A stretch of DNA of 64,000 bases from Pseudomonas akapageensis (GCF_011355085.1 NZ_VXCP01000028.1:114238-178237), one strand, 5' to 3'. Shown: positions 17,940 through 26,975, numbered from the stretch's first letter. Notes: a model not told the origin generated them from the sequence alone. A program made the numbers and translations.

Positions 17940-18983
17940 TCAAAGAAATTCCTTTCGGATGTCGATGCTCGACCGTTCGCCAATATTCCGGTAGTTCTGC
18001 GCGAGCCACGCCTCGGCCTCGCGTCGTCCGTTGTCGCGCAGTCCACAGAGGAAGTCCCAGTCCGCGTTGTACTTGCTGGACACGCTAAGCGCACACATCG
18101 CCTCGTCGGACTTGATGGAGTGGATCAGCATCTCCTTCATTTCGTTGCGATCGACCTTGCCTTGCTGAATGAGGTCGGTGACAAAAGCGATGGTGCGCAG
18201 CTCACGCATCAGCGACGAGTTGAAGCTGATTTCACTGATGCGATTGAGGATGTCGGCAGCGGTAATGGGCACGCCCGGACGGACGAGCGGGTTGATGTGG
18301 ACGATCACCACATCGCGCGTATTGCAGTGGTAGATCAACGGAAAAATGGCCGGATTGCCCATATAGCCGCCATCCCAGTAGTTCTGCCCGTCGATCGTCA
18401 CCGCCTGGAACAATGTCGGCACACAGGCCGAAGCCAGCACGGCTTCGGCGCTGACTTCCTCGCCCGAGAAGATGCGTATCTTCCCCGTCTCGACATTGGT
18501 CGCACACAGATAGAGGTGGAACGGGCATTGGCTTCGCAAGGCGGCGAAATCGACCTGACTCTCCAGCACCTCCCGCAACGGACTCAAGTTGCGGCGATTG
18601 AACTGGTAAGGCGAGAAGATACGAAGCGTCATGTCCGCGAACGTATACATGGGTGAATAGTCCAGCCCGAAACTGTGCTTCCCTTTCAACCATGGCACCC
18701 AGCGCAACGGGTTATAACGCTCGGCGGACTGCGCCACGGCGTACCAGAAATCGTGCAGCGCCTGGCGCGCGCCGGCCTCGTCACCGTGCAGCATGCCATT
18801 GGCCAGCACAACGGCATTCATCGCACCGGCACTGGTCGCGCTCACGCCTTCAATGGCAAGCCGGCCGTCCTCGAGCAACCGATCGAGCACGCCCCAGGTG
18901 AACGCACCGTGCATCCCGCCGCCCTGCAGAGCTAGCGCGATCGGCTTACGCCCGTCACTGCCTCGAGGCTGTCCGTTCTTCAT
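17940..18983 (-). CDS. Patatin-like phospholipase (DUF3734-type)
   Basis: About 347 residues from the ATG at 18981-18983, preceded by AAGGG. Patatin motifs: oxyanion loop LALQGGGMHGAF at about 13-24, nucleophile GVSATSAGAMNA (Ser in ATSAG), and catalytic Asp in YWDGGYMGNP. The C-terminal part (PITAADILNRISEISFNSSLMRELRTI) is like DUF3734 patatins. It should hydrolyse acyl esters of membrane lipids in the cytoplasm. It lies 26 bases after the cyclase/ATPase gene on the same strand, so the two are probably co-transcribed. No signal peptide is seen. Confidence 0.87.
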   Translation of the reverse strand: MKNGQPRGSDGRKPIALALQGGGMHGAFTWGVLDRLLEDGRLAIEGVSATSAGAMNAVVLANGMLHGDEAGARQALHDFWYAVAQSAERYNPLRWVPWLKGKHSFGLDYSPMYTFADMTLRIFSPYQFNRRNLSPLREVLESQVDFAALRSQCPFHLYLCATNVETGKIRIFSGEEVSAEAVLASACVPTLFQAVTIDGQNYWDGGYMGNPAIFPLIYHCNTRDVVIVHINPLVRPGVPITAADILNRISEISFNSSLMRELRTIAFVTDLIQQGKVDRNEMKEMLIHSIKSDEAMCALSVSSKYNADWDFLCGLRDNGRREAEAWLAQNYRNIGERSSIDIRKEFL

Positions 18984-19009
18984 GGTCATCACCCTTTGTC
19001 ATCGAGCGT

Positions 19010-22000
19010 TCATCCCCCGTTTGATGCCCATGCATCGAGCAGCGCCTTGGCTTGTAGCGAATCAACGCTGTCGAAACCTTCGGTGAAGAAGCTATAGATA
19101 TCGGCCAGCATTTCTCTGGCCGTCTCCTTGTCTCGTGTTTCCCAGAGCTGAGCAAGGCTCACGGTGGCGCGTAGCTCGAATGACTTTGCCCCTTGTTGAC
19201 GAGCGATCGAGATCGCCGTTTGGAAGCATGCTTGCGCTTCTTGCCACACGGAAGAATCCAGTCGGTCTTGCCCTGGACATTGCAGGGTAAGGGCGCCCTT
19301 GAGGCGGTGCAGCTCTGCTTCGTAAAAGTGCTCGCCTGTTCTGTTCACCATAGCCAGAGCGTCGGCCACGGCCTTCAATCCTGCCTGCGGTTGCCCGGCG
19401 CGCCCGTGCGCTGCGGCCAGCAGGGCCAGAAAATAAGAACATCCAAGCTCTGATCCGGCTGCGCGGTAATTGGCGATACCGTTGGTTATCTGAGCGATTC
19501 CCTCGTCAATGTGGCCCTGCTCGGTGCGGGCCCAACCTTGAAGAATATTCCCCCTTGCCAAATACAACGGAAACCCTTGTTCGAGAGAAAGCTTGATGGC
19601 GGCATCTGCATACTCTTCGGCGAGTTGTACGTCGTGCCGAAACTGTCCCAGTATCGACGTAGCGGACAGGGTGAAGGCCAGGCTTAATGGGTGGGCAATC
19701 TTCCTGGCCAGAGCAAGGGCATCCTGGCTGCGCATGCTTGCCTGATTGGGAAAACCCAAGTACCAAAGGCTCCAGGCCGAAAATGTCAGGGCATAGCCCG
19801 GATCCATGCCGTACGTAATGGCATGTGTGCGATGGCGATCAGGGTCGTAGAGGACACGCGCCCGCTCCTGATGGTCAAGGGCATTTTTCAGATCACCCTG
19901 GAAAAGCAATGTCTGCCCAAGTGCCGCATGGGCTTCCACGAGCAAGTCTGGATCCTGCGCGGTTTGCGCAATACTGAACAAGCGTTCAGCCAGTTCGCAT
20001 GCAGTTGTGCATTCGGCGCGCAACTCGTAGTAAGTCCACAGCCCCTGCAGCGCAGGGAAAAGCACCGAGTCGTCCCCGACTTGCGCGCATAGCGCCAGTG
20101 CGCGGGTGTAAGTGGTCGCTACTTCGGGCGCACTAAAGCCGCGCACGGCCATCACGGCCGGCCCAAAGGACAGTAACAACGCCAGCTCCTGATGAGCACG
20201 CGCGGGCGTGTCGGGCAAATGCTTGAGCAATTCCAGCGCTGCGCCGAGGTGACGCATTGCATCGAGATGGGCGGAATGCTGGAGGGCCTGTTGTCCGGTA
20301 CGGTGAAGGTATTCCACGGCCTTCGGAACATTGCCGCTCAGCCTGTAGTGGTGCGCCAGTTCGCTGCAGTAATCCGCGATGCGAGTGGGGAACAGTGCCT
20401 CGATGGCCTGCGCCGTGCGCTCATGCAGCGCGCTACGTCGCTCCGTGAGTAGCGATTGGCCCGCGATCTCCTGTGTCAGCGCATGCTTGAACGAATATTC
20501 CACCTCCGGAAATGCGGGCCGCTGGTAGATGAAGTCTGCGGCCTCCAGTCGTGCGAGCAGATCGCACAAATCTTCGTCCCGCCCAACACAGATGCACTGG
20601 ATCAGACTGAATGGAAACTCTTTGCCGATAACGGCGAGGGTCTGCAGCAATTCCTTCTCCGCTACCGGGAGGCGGTCGATACGGGCGGCGAGTACACCCT
20701 GCACGGTGGTGGGAATATGCAGCGCAGCCGGAGTTTGCTCGATCCGATATTGACCGGCTTCACCCAGCAGCCATTTCTCCTCGACCAGCGTTTGCACCAC
20801 TTCCTCCATGAAGAAAGGGTTGCCCTCCGTCTTATCCAGGATGAGCTGTTTGAGGGGGATGAGGGCAGGATCGTCCCCAAGCAGAGTCGCGAGCATTGCC
20901 TGTGCTTCGACCGGGCCCAGCGGTTCGAGCCGCAGTTGGCTGCAATGACTCGCGCGCGTCCAAACAGGCTGATACTCGGGGCGGTAGTTCACGAGGAGCA
21001 GGATCGGGGTGCTTGCCAAGTGGTCGATCAAGTACGCGAGGAATGCTTCGGTTTCGCCGTCCAGCCATTGCAAATCCTCGAACAGCAGCTCGATCGGTTG
21101 ATTGCGGCTCTCGCGTGCAAGAAGTTGAGTGATCGCGTCGAAGGTGCGATCGCGCCGGATCTGTGGATCCATTGCCGCGAGCACTGAACTGCGTTCGCCG
21201 ATACCCAGCAGATAGAGCAGGTAGGGCACGAGATCCTCGAAGCTTCGCTCGAGCGCAAGGGTCTTGCCCATGACCTTTTCCCGGCACCGACGCTCGTCGT
21301 CCTGGGCGGTGATCTGAAAATAGTTGTTCAGAAGCTCGATGAGCGGGAAATAGGCAAAGGCCTTGCCGTGCGACACTGAGAACGTCTCCAGCACCAGACA
21401 TCCGTGCCGCGAGCGCTCCTTGAACTCAAGAAACAGCCGCGACTTCCCGACGCCGGCTTCACCTATCACCGCGACGACCTTACTGTGGCCCGCTTTGGAC
21501 TGTTCAAGCGCCTGATACAGGTGGTCGAGCTCGACCTGGCGGCCGACGAACCTGGCCAGCCCGCGGTGTGCCGACAGTTGCAGGCGTGTGCGCAGCGCGC
21601 CGAGACCCTGCACCTCGTACACAACAAGGGGGTCGGGAATGCCTTTGACCTGGGCGGCCCCCAGCGCCTTGAATTCGAAATAACCTTCCGCCAGCTTGTA
21701 CGTAGGCTCGCTCACCAGGATCGACGAGGGTGCGGCGATTCCCTCCATCCGGGAGGCAATGTGGATCGTGTTCCCGACCGGATCGTAATCGGTGTGCAAA
21801 TCGTCCGTGCGGATCGAGCGTACGACGACCTCTCCGGTATGGATGCCGACGCGGATTTGCAGGGGAATGCCTTTCTCCAGGCGAATGCGGTCGCCATGTC
21901 GGCGTATCGCCTGCTGCATGCGCAGTGCTGCATACAACGCCCGCTGCGGATGATCCTCATGGGCGATGGGGGCTCCGAACAGCGCGAGTATGCCATCGCC

Positions 22001-22450
22001 CAGTGTCTTGGCGACGTAGCCTTCGTAGTGGTGGACGGCTTCCATCATCAGCGCGACAACTGGCTCGATCAGGCGGTGGGCCTCTTCCGGATCGAGGTCG
22101 TGGATCAACGCCGTGGAACCGGCCATGTCGGCAAACAATGCCGTGACGGTCTTGCGCTCACCGGCGGTCTCGCCCCGGGCTTCCATGGCCGCCTGTTCGG
22201 CGCGGATGCGCTCGGCAAGGTGGTGGGGCGTGTAATGAATGGGCGCTGGAGAGGGCTCTGAAACGGGCTCGGGGCGTGGGGATGACGCAGCAGGCGCATC
22301 GGTCAGCGGCGCGCCGCATTCACTGCAAAATTTGGCGGACAGGCCCGCCTCGTGACCGCAGCGCGGACAGCTGCGAGACAACCTGACGCCGCACGCTTCA
22401 CAGAAGCTGGCCCCGGAGGGATTCTCGAGTCCGCAGTTTGCGCAGCGCAT
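19010..22450 (-). CDS. Zinc-ribbon / class III nucleotidyl cyclase / AAA ATPase / TPR protein
   Basis: About 1146 residues from ATG 22448-22450 (MRCANCG), with AAGAGAT upstream. Domains: two zinc ribbons (Cys3-6-17-20 and 28-31-42-45); class III cyclase at about 98-282 with metal Asp108 (FADMAGST) and Asp152 (KTLGDGIL), Lys148 and Asp223 at purine-selecting positions, Asn227 and Arg234 at transition-state positions; a STAND/AAA16 ATPase with Walker A GEAGVGKS (330-337) and Walker B LLFEDLQWLD; then a long helical TPR-like C-terminus. The Lys/Asp pair predicts cAMP synthesis. No transmembrane segment is seen. It sits directly upstream of the patatin gene, so it may sense a signal through ATPase-TPR and feed a lipase output (inference). 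Confidence 0.88.
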   Translation of the reverse strand: MRCANCGLENPSGASFCEACGVRLSRSCPRCGHEAGLSAKFCSECGAPLTDAPAASSPRPEPVSEPSPAPIHYTPHHLAERIRAEQAAMEARGETAGERKTVTALFADMAGSTALIHDLDPEEAHRLIEPVVALMMEAVHHYEGYVAKTLGDGILALFGAPIAHEDHPQRALYAALRMQQAIRRHGDRIRLEKGIPLQIRVGIHTGEVVVRSIRTDDLHTDYDPVGNTIHIASRMEGIAAPSSILVSEPTYKLAEGYFEFKALGAAQVKGIPDPLVVYEVQGLGALRTRLQLSAHRGLARFVGRQVELDHLYQALEQSKAGHSKVVAVIGEAGVGKSRLFLEFKERSRHGCLVLETFSVSHGKAFAYFPLIELLNNYFQITAQDDERRCREKVMGKTLALERSFEDLVPYLLYLLGIGERSSVLAAMDPQIRRDRTFDAITQLLARESRNQPIELLFEDLQWLDGETEAFLAYLIDHLASTPILLLVNYRPEYQPVWTRASHCSQLRLEPLGPVEAQAMLATLLGDDPALIPLKQLILDKTEGNPFFMEEVVQTLVEEKWLLGEAGQYRIEQTPAALHIPTTVQGVLAARIDRLPVAEKELLQTLAVIGKEFPFSLIQCICVGRDEDLCDLLARLEAADFIYQRPAFPEVEYSFKHALTQEIAGQSLLTERRSALHERTAQAIEALFPTRIADYCSELAHHYRLSGNVPKAVEYLHRTGQQALQHSAHLDAMRHLGAALELLKHLPDTPARAHQELALLLSFGPAVMAVRGFSAPEVATTYTRALALCAQVGDDSVLFPALQGLWTYYELRAECTTACELAERLFSIAQTAQDPDLLVEAHAALGQTLLFQGDLKNALDHQERARVLYDPDRHRTHAITYGMDPGYALTFSAWSLWYLGFPNQASMRSQDALALARKIAHPLSLAFTLSATSILGQFRHDVQLAEEYADAAIKLSLEQGFPLYLARGNILQGWARTEQGHIDEGIAQITNGIANYRAAGSELGCSYFLALLAAAHGRAGQPQAGLKAVADALAMVNRTGEHFYEAELHRLKGALTLQCPGQDRLDSSVWQEAQACFQTAISIARQQGAKSFELRATVSLAQLWETRDKETAREMLADIYSFFTEGFDSVDSLQAKALLDAWASNGG

Positions 22451-22842
22451 ACGATCTCTTCCCTTTTGCACGCGTTCAAGAAGACCACTCAAAAGACGGA
22501 AAAGCGTGACATCGATCTGGAGACAGACTGAAGTCGTCGGGCTAGCAGCCCTTGTTTCAAAGATACGTTTGTATCGTTGTATCGAGAAGTAAAATTCACT
22601 GACTGAGGAGGACTTGTGATGTCCTGCTTCGAGAAGCAGCGAGATAGGGGGATCTCGGCTCTGATCCACAGATGATCTTCACCCAACCGGTGAACTACGA
22701 GCTTCCCGAGGACGGCATCATGGCATTAAAGGTTGAGGATCGTGTTCGGTCGGCAAGACGGTGGAGGAGGGAGGTAAAGTTGGCCAAGCCAGCCATATCC
22801 CAGCGCCGTTTGGGGCCGTGTCGATCACCTGGTCAGAAAAAG
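22451..22842. other. Intergenic region upstream of the cyclase gene
   Basis: About 390 bases separate the cyclase start from the stop of the HD-GYP gene. No convincing gene or RNA is seen; a 63-codon plus-strand frame at 22672 is low-complexity, basic and lacks homology-like features. The region should hold the promoter of the cyclase-patatin unit. Confidence 0.4.
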
Positions 22843-24045
22843 TCAGACCGCGGAGGTCGATAGACCCGTCCAGAGGGAATCGAGCTGACTAAACCCCCAC
22901 TTCGCTGGACTCTCTCGGCTAATGATTTTTTCACGCCCTACTAATTTGGCGAGGTCAATGATTTCATGAGGAACGGGTCGATTGGAATGCGTTGAGAAAA
23001 ACACCTTGACCTGTGGTGTCAACAGCGATTTTTCATGCTGCTCCATTACTACTCCCAGCAGCCCACTTTCCAGTCTAACCAGAGCACCCACCGGGTAAAC
23101 ACCGATTGTTCTAATGAACGCGTGCAGTATTTCGGTATCGAAGTGGCCTTGCCATGTCGCCATCTGATGGATAGCCTCGGCGGGATCCCAACCGGGTTTG
23201 TAAGGGCGTGTCGATGTCAGCGCATCGTACACATCGCATACCGCTCCCATGCGCGAAAATAGACTGATCTGCTCGCTGGCCAGGCGATGTGGGTAGCCAC
23301 TGCCATCGTACTTTTCGTGGTGGTGCAGGCATACATCAAGCACTAAATCACTTACGTATTGATTATCGGTAAGTATGTTGATTGCCGCTTTCGGATGCTT
23401 GCGAATAATTTCAAACTCTTCGTCGGTGAGTTTCCCAGGCTTGTCAAGGATTGTCTCAGGGATCGCGATTTTGCCGATGTCGTGCAACAGCCCTGCGATG
23501 CCTGCCTCAAGTATCAAGTCTTGACTCAGATTCAACTCGTGAGCGAGGGCGATCATGAGCGCGCTGACCGCCACCGAGTGCATGTGCGTGTAGTCGTTGG
23601 CAGTCTTCAGGCGCGCCAGGCTGATCAGTGCACTGGGGTGGCGCAGCACTGAATCGGAGAACTCCGAAACCAGTTCGCCAACACGGGCCAGTTTTAGCGG
23701 CTGGCCCATGCGCGCCTTGCGGAACATCGCAACCACGGCCATTTTGGCCTCCGCACAGAGCTTTTGTGCTTGAGGCAGCTCAGCCGCTAACGTCGTCAAG
23801 TCTCGCGGTGCAGAACTCACTATTGTCGAGCGCTGTGGCACCTCAAGTCGCCCGGACGCGGCATCTATCCCCTTGCCGACATCAATCCACACTTCATGAA
23901 CAGCCGAGTCCTTGATACGTTTCAGATCATATGAAGTCTGGATCAGGAATCCTCCCTTCCAGAAAGTCGGATCTATTCCTGAATCGCTGAATTCATGGAC
24001 ATACATGCCGAGGCAAAGCTCATGAACAGGGATAAGCTTGATCAT
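22843..24045 (-). CDS. HD-GYP domain cyclic-di-GMP phosphodiesterase
   Basis: 400 residues. The N-terminal DUF3391-like domain is MIKLIPVHELCLGMYVHEF. A catalytic HD-GYP domain lies at about 150-330, with LLHDIGKIAIPETILDKPGKL (HD plus IGK) and LHHHEKYDGSGYPHRL (the GYP region as HHExxDGSGYP). All expected metal ligands appear present, so it is likely active in cleaving c-di-GMP to pGpG/GMP. It is soluble, without a receiver domain. It is flanked by a GGDEF gene and the cAMP-type cyclase, forming a nucleotide-signalling patch. Confidence 0.9.
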   Translation of the reverse strand: MIKLIPVHELCLGMYVHEFSDSGIDPTFWKGGFLIQTSYDLKRIKDSAVHEVWIDVGKGIDAASGRLEVPQRSTIVSSAPRDLTTLAAELPQAQKLCAEAKMAVVAMFRKARMGQPLKLARVGELVSEFSDSVLRHPSALISLARLKTANDYTHMHSVAVSALMIALAHELNLSQDLILEAGIAGLLHDIGKIAIPETILDKPGKLTDEEFEIIRKHPKAAINILTDNQYVSDLVLDVCLHHHEKYDGSGYPHRLASEQISLFSRMGAVCDVYDALTSTRPYKPGWDPAEAIHQMATWQGHFDTEILHAFIRTIGVYPVGALVRLESGLLGVVMEQHEKSLLTPQVKVFFSTHSNRPVPHEIIDLAKLVGREKIISRESPAKWGFSQLDSLWTGLSTSAV

Positions 24046-24158
24046 TACCAGGTAATATCCATATACAGATAGCCGCTATTTGCCAGAAATCGATCACCCA
24101 CGTGAACACTAGCACATTGATATCATTTTTTCCGGTGGCGCGCATTAGCCTGGGGCAG

Positions 24159-24254
24159 CTACCAGAACAGGGCCACCAACGTCCCCCCCATGGCACAAGT
24201 AATAATTATGACAATGACGAAAACCACGTCGAGCAACGTTGGACGCAAGCTCAT
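24159..24254 (-). CDS. 31-residue single-pass membrane peptide
   Basis: ATG at 24252-24254, stop TAG at 24159-24161. Translation begins MSLRPTLLDVVFVIVI and ends TLVALFW. A basic N-terminus precedes one hydrophobic helix (about residues 7-30). A strong Shine-Dalgarno (TGGAGGG, 6 bases before ATG) supports translation. It lies between the HD-GYP and GGDEF genes, all on the minus strand. Function is unknown; such peptides often modulate membrane proteins or act as small toxins. Confidence 0.5.
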   Translation of the reverse strand: MSLRPTLLDVVFVIVIIITCAMGGTLVALFW

Positions 24255-24378
24255 CTAACACCCTCCATGTGAATGATCTGAATAATAGCTCATGGCTATC
24301 ATCCGTCCAGAATTATCCATGCGGCCAATAAGGGTTTAGCTACAAATAATCTCTGCCCCTCCATTCGTAGTCGGTGAG

Positions 24379-25419
24379 CTACCCTTGGACCTGGTTGCGC
24401 CCATTGCGCTTGGCTTGGTAAAGCGCATCATCGGCGCGAGTCAGGAGTGTTTCCAGATTGTCACCCGTTTCGGCGAGAGCAACACCGAACGACGCGGTTA
24501 TGGTGTCGAGCACCTTGTCGGTGTTTCGCGCCGTGATCCGTAACTTCTGGATTTTCAGGCGCAGTTGCTCAGCGAAGGCATGGGCGCTGGTGATGTCGGT
24601 GCACTCCTGCAGGATGACGCAGAACTCTTCACCACCATAACGTGCCGCCAGCGCATGGGGTGGAAGCGAGTTGCGCAGCACCTGGCCGACATGCTGGAGT
24701 ACACGGTCTCCCAAAGGGTGACCGTACTGGTCATTGAATTGCTTGAAGTGATCAATATCCAGTATGACCAGAGCCACACCCCGAGGGGAATTGTTCAGCG
24801 CTTGCTCCAGCAGGCGAGTGAAGGTGTTTCGGTTGAGCACCTGAGTCAGACTGTCCAGCGTCGCAGCCTGTTGGGCGCGTTCCAGCTTTTCTCGCAGACT
24901 TTTGATCTCATTTTGAGCAGTGCGTAGCTGGAAGAGGAATAGTGCTTGCTGATCCTGCATAAGCTGAGTGCTCTGTTGCAGCTCGCTTAATATCTCGGGC
25001 AACCTTTCGTTGATCGGATCCTCAAGCATTTCCAGGCAGTGACCGAGGCTGGTCTGAAAGTTTTGGCTCCCCTTCACACTGCGCGAGACGTCGCGCTCCA
25101 TGTCGTCAACCAAATTGATTGCTTGTTGCTGACCCGCGCGTGCGTCCTCCAACTCGTCGCGAATAATGTAGTCACGAAAAAGCTGGGCAGCGGATTCGGG
25201 GGGGAAACTGCCAAAGTCTTTGACGGCTTTATCCAGGCGGCGATTGAGTTCGGGTTCCTGGCCTTTGCTGTAGGTGTACCAGAGGGCGTAGTGCACCGGG
25301 TTAGGTGGAATGTTGTGACGCACCATCAGTGGTACAGCTTGCTTGAGCAGGGCTGCCGCCTCGCGGGTGTCCTCTGGATATTGCGCCAGGGCAGTCGCAC
25401 GCTTCTCTGATTGGCTCAT
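24379..25419 (-). CDS. GGDEF diguanylate cyclase
   Basis: About 346 residues from the ATG at 25417-25419; an upstream TTG would add 10 residues. The N-terminal 170 residues are helical and probably coiled-coil. The GGDEF domain at about 190-345 has DSLTQVLNRNTF, ILDIDHFKQFNDQYGHPLGD and the active-site ARYGGEEFC. The I-site RxxD upstream of GGEEF is replaced (LPPH), so product inhibition is probably absent. No transmembrane segment is visible. It should make c-di-GMP and balance the HD-GYP protein encoded nearby. Confidence 0.9.
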   Translation of the reverse strand: MSQSEKRATALAQYPEDTREAAALLKQAVPLMVRHNIPPNPVHYALWYTYSKGQEPELNRRLDKAVKDFGSFPPESAAQLFRDYIIRDELEDARAGQQQAINLVDDMERDVSRSVKGSQNFQTSLGHCLEMLEDPINERLPEILSELQQSTQLMQDQQALFLFQLRTAQNEIKSLREKLERAQQAATLDSLTQVLNRNTFTRLLEQALNNSPRGVALVILDIDHFKQFNDQYGHPLGDRVLQHVGQVLRNSLPPHALAARYGGEEFCVILQECTDITSAHAFAEQLRLKIQKLRITARNTDKVLDTITASFGVALAETGDNLETLLTRADDALYQAKRNGRNQVQG

Positions 25420-25625
25420 AAGGTCACGGTCGTTGTTTGTTGTTGGCAAATATACAACAAGAGATGCATAAGCATGCGTCGGCCAAACGGTTACTCAAGC
25501 AATTTTTAATTCAGGACACCTCTCTAGAGATTTGCCTTTACGATTCTCATGGATGACGAGGTCGGAGGTATCATTTAGCATCGACTTGTTAGCGTCCCAA
25601 TCCTAATTTTAAGGAACGAATCTAC

Positions 25626-25991
25626 ATGTCTCGTCTTGCCGAATTCAGAAAGTTGGAACAGCAGCTCGCTCAGCAATTGGCCGAGCTGGAAGCCCTGAAA
25701 AAAGACTCCGGATTGCAGAAAGAGATCGAGTTTGAGACCAAACTACGGGCTTTGCTTGCCGAGTACGGGTTCAGTCTCACGAACGTTATTAAGCTGCTCG
25801 ACCCTCAGGCCAACCGTCGTAGTGTCGTTCCGACCCCGTCGAAAATCACCCGTAAAGCACGGGAAATGAAGGTGTACAAACACCCTGTATCCGGGGAGCT
25901 GGTAGAGACGAAGGGGGGGAACCACAAGATTCTTAAAGAGTGGAAAGCCGAGCACGGTTCTGCGACCGTGGAGTCCTGGCGAGTTCAGTGA
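25626..25991 (+). CDS. mvaT: H-NS-like xenogeneic silencer, MvaT/MvaU family
   Basis: 121 residues: MSRLAEFRKLEQQLAQQLAELEALK coiled coil for dimerisation/oligomerisation at 1-60, then a linker with VPTPSKITRKAREMKVYKHPVSGELVETKGGNHKILKEWK, the AT-hook-like DNA-binding domain. This family is confined to Pseudomonadaceae and silences AT-rich, horizontally acquired DNA. Whether it is MvaT, MvaU or another paralogue cannot be decided here. A terminator follows at 26098-26130. Confidence 0.9.
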   Translation: MSRLAEFRKLEQQLAQQLAELEALKKDSGLQKEIEFETKLRALLAEYGFSLTNVIKLLDPQANRRSVVPTPSKITRKAREMKVYKHPVSGELVETKGGNHKILKEWKAEHGSATVESWRVQ

Positions 25992-26097
25992 ATCTCGTAA
26001 GCCGCTTTCTTGGGGATAGATAGAGGGCGAGATCAGTATCAACAAAGTGCTGGTCGAAGAGTTGAACTGCAGTCAATGCAATGGCACCAGGGAAAGC

Positions 26098-26130
26098 AAA
26101 ACCCCGGAGGTTGGCCCTTCCGGGGTTTTT
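26098..26130 (+). terminator. Rho-independent terminator
   Basis: The stem pairs AACCCCGGA (26100-26108) with TCCGGGGTT (26119-26127) and is followed by TTTTT. It is located about 110 bases after mvaT and probably ends that transcript. Confidence 0.8.
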
Positions 26131-26305
26131 ATGTTCTCCCTGTCTCCCTGTTGGGAAGAGAACATGGCGAAATGGTATCTGAAAGATGCATCTCCATCAT
26201 GTCGATGCGCGACACTTGGGCGTAGTTCCCCGGGCAATCTAAGAAATCGCCCAAGCCTGCAACGCTCGGATCGCTTGATGTAATTGCATCGCCTTGGTAC
26301 CGCGC

Positions 26306-26560
26306 TCAGTCACGAGAAATCGTGGGAACAAACAGGCCGGATTTCACGGTACTCATGGACACCAACGTCTTGAAGCGATTGACGTTATTGCCCTCAAAAA
26401 ACAGCTCGCGCGTCAGATGGGTGTATTGCTCCATGTTTTTCACCAGCATGATCAGGACGAAATCGCACTCGCCGGCGACGTAGTAGCACTGCTGAACCTG
26501 TGGACACCATCGGGAATGGCGCGGAGGGCCAGGAAGGGGCGACGCCACTGCATAACGCGC
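26306..26560 (-). pseudogene. C-terminal relic of an Lrp/AsnC-family regulator
   Basis: Residues PQVQQCYYVAGECDFVLIML, MEQYTHLTRELFFEGNNVNR and FKTLVSMSTVKSGLFVPT are the ligand-binding RAM domain of an Lrp/AsnC regulator. The HTH half is not in frame; upstream minus-strand sequence in another frame gives RAIPDGV, which joins to the RAM domain only by a frameshift. Weak traces may extend to about 26760. There is no credible start, so it is a decayed gene beside tRNA-Phe. Confidence 0.75.
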
Positions 26561-26790
26561 TGTATGACTTCAACGACGCGATCCTGTCGACGGGCGCACG
26601 TTATTTCGCTGAAGTAGTGCGTGTAAGCCTGCCGACCTAGGTAGTCGTGCGTTGGCGATGTAGCCCAGCCATCTGGCAAGGACGGGCTGCATCGTCAGCG
26701 TAGTGGAAGCCAGACTCGACTTTCGCGAGGTTTTCCAAATGACGGACAATCGTAAGCATAGGTATTTATTGAGTTTTTTTGAATTCGTGC

Positions 26791-26820
26791 TTGACGTCAC
26801 AGCCGTAAAAAACGTTTAAT
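26791..26820 (+). promoter_or_regulatory. Putative sigma-70 promoter of tRNA-Phe
   Basis: TTGACG (26791-26796) and TTTAAT (26815-26820) are separated by 18 bases and followed by a GC-rich discriminator just before the tRNA, as expected for stable RNA promoters. Confidence 0.55.
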
Positions 26821-26829
26821 TCCGCCGCG

Positions 26830-26905
26830 GCCCAGATAGCTCAGTCGGTAGAGCAGGGGATTGAAAATCCCCGTGTCGGCGGTTCGATTCCGTCTCTGGG
26901 CACCA
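26830..26905 (+). tRNA. tRNA-Phe (anticodon GAA), CCA encoded
   Basis: 76 bases fold as a full cloverleaf. The acceptor stem is GCCCAGA/TCTGGGC, the D arm starts AGCTCAGTCGGTAGAGC, and the anticodon arm is GGGGA-TTGAAAA-TCCCC with GAA. The T arm is GGCGG-TTCGATT-CCGTC, followed by ACCA. It lies at the edge of the accessory block. Confidence 0.96.
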
Positions 26906-26913
26906 CTACTTCC

Positions 26914-26955
26914 AAACCCCTGACGCCTATTGGCTTCAGGGGTTTTCTATTTTTG
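26914..26955 (+). terminator. Rho-independent terminator after tRNA-Phe
   Basis: AAACCCCTGA (26914-26923) pairs with TCAGGGGTTT (26936-26945), followed by a T-rich tail. Confidence 0.85.
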
Positions 26956-26975
26956 GCCGCCGCAGCTAGCTACTG

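Noticed and set aside
17940..22450. Canonical CBASS or Pycsar locus
   Set aside because: No CD-NTase fold, no Cap2/Cap3, and the patatin has no visible nucleotide-sensor domain; only the analogy is reported.
22672..22863. Plus-strand 63-codon frame upstream of the cyclase gene
   Set aside because: Basic low-information peptide with no motif; probably chance.
26830..26905. Integrated phage or ICE using tRNA-Phe as attachment site
   Set aside because: No integrase gene and no second copy of the tRNA 3' end found in the window.
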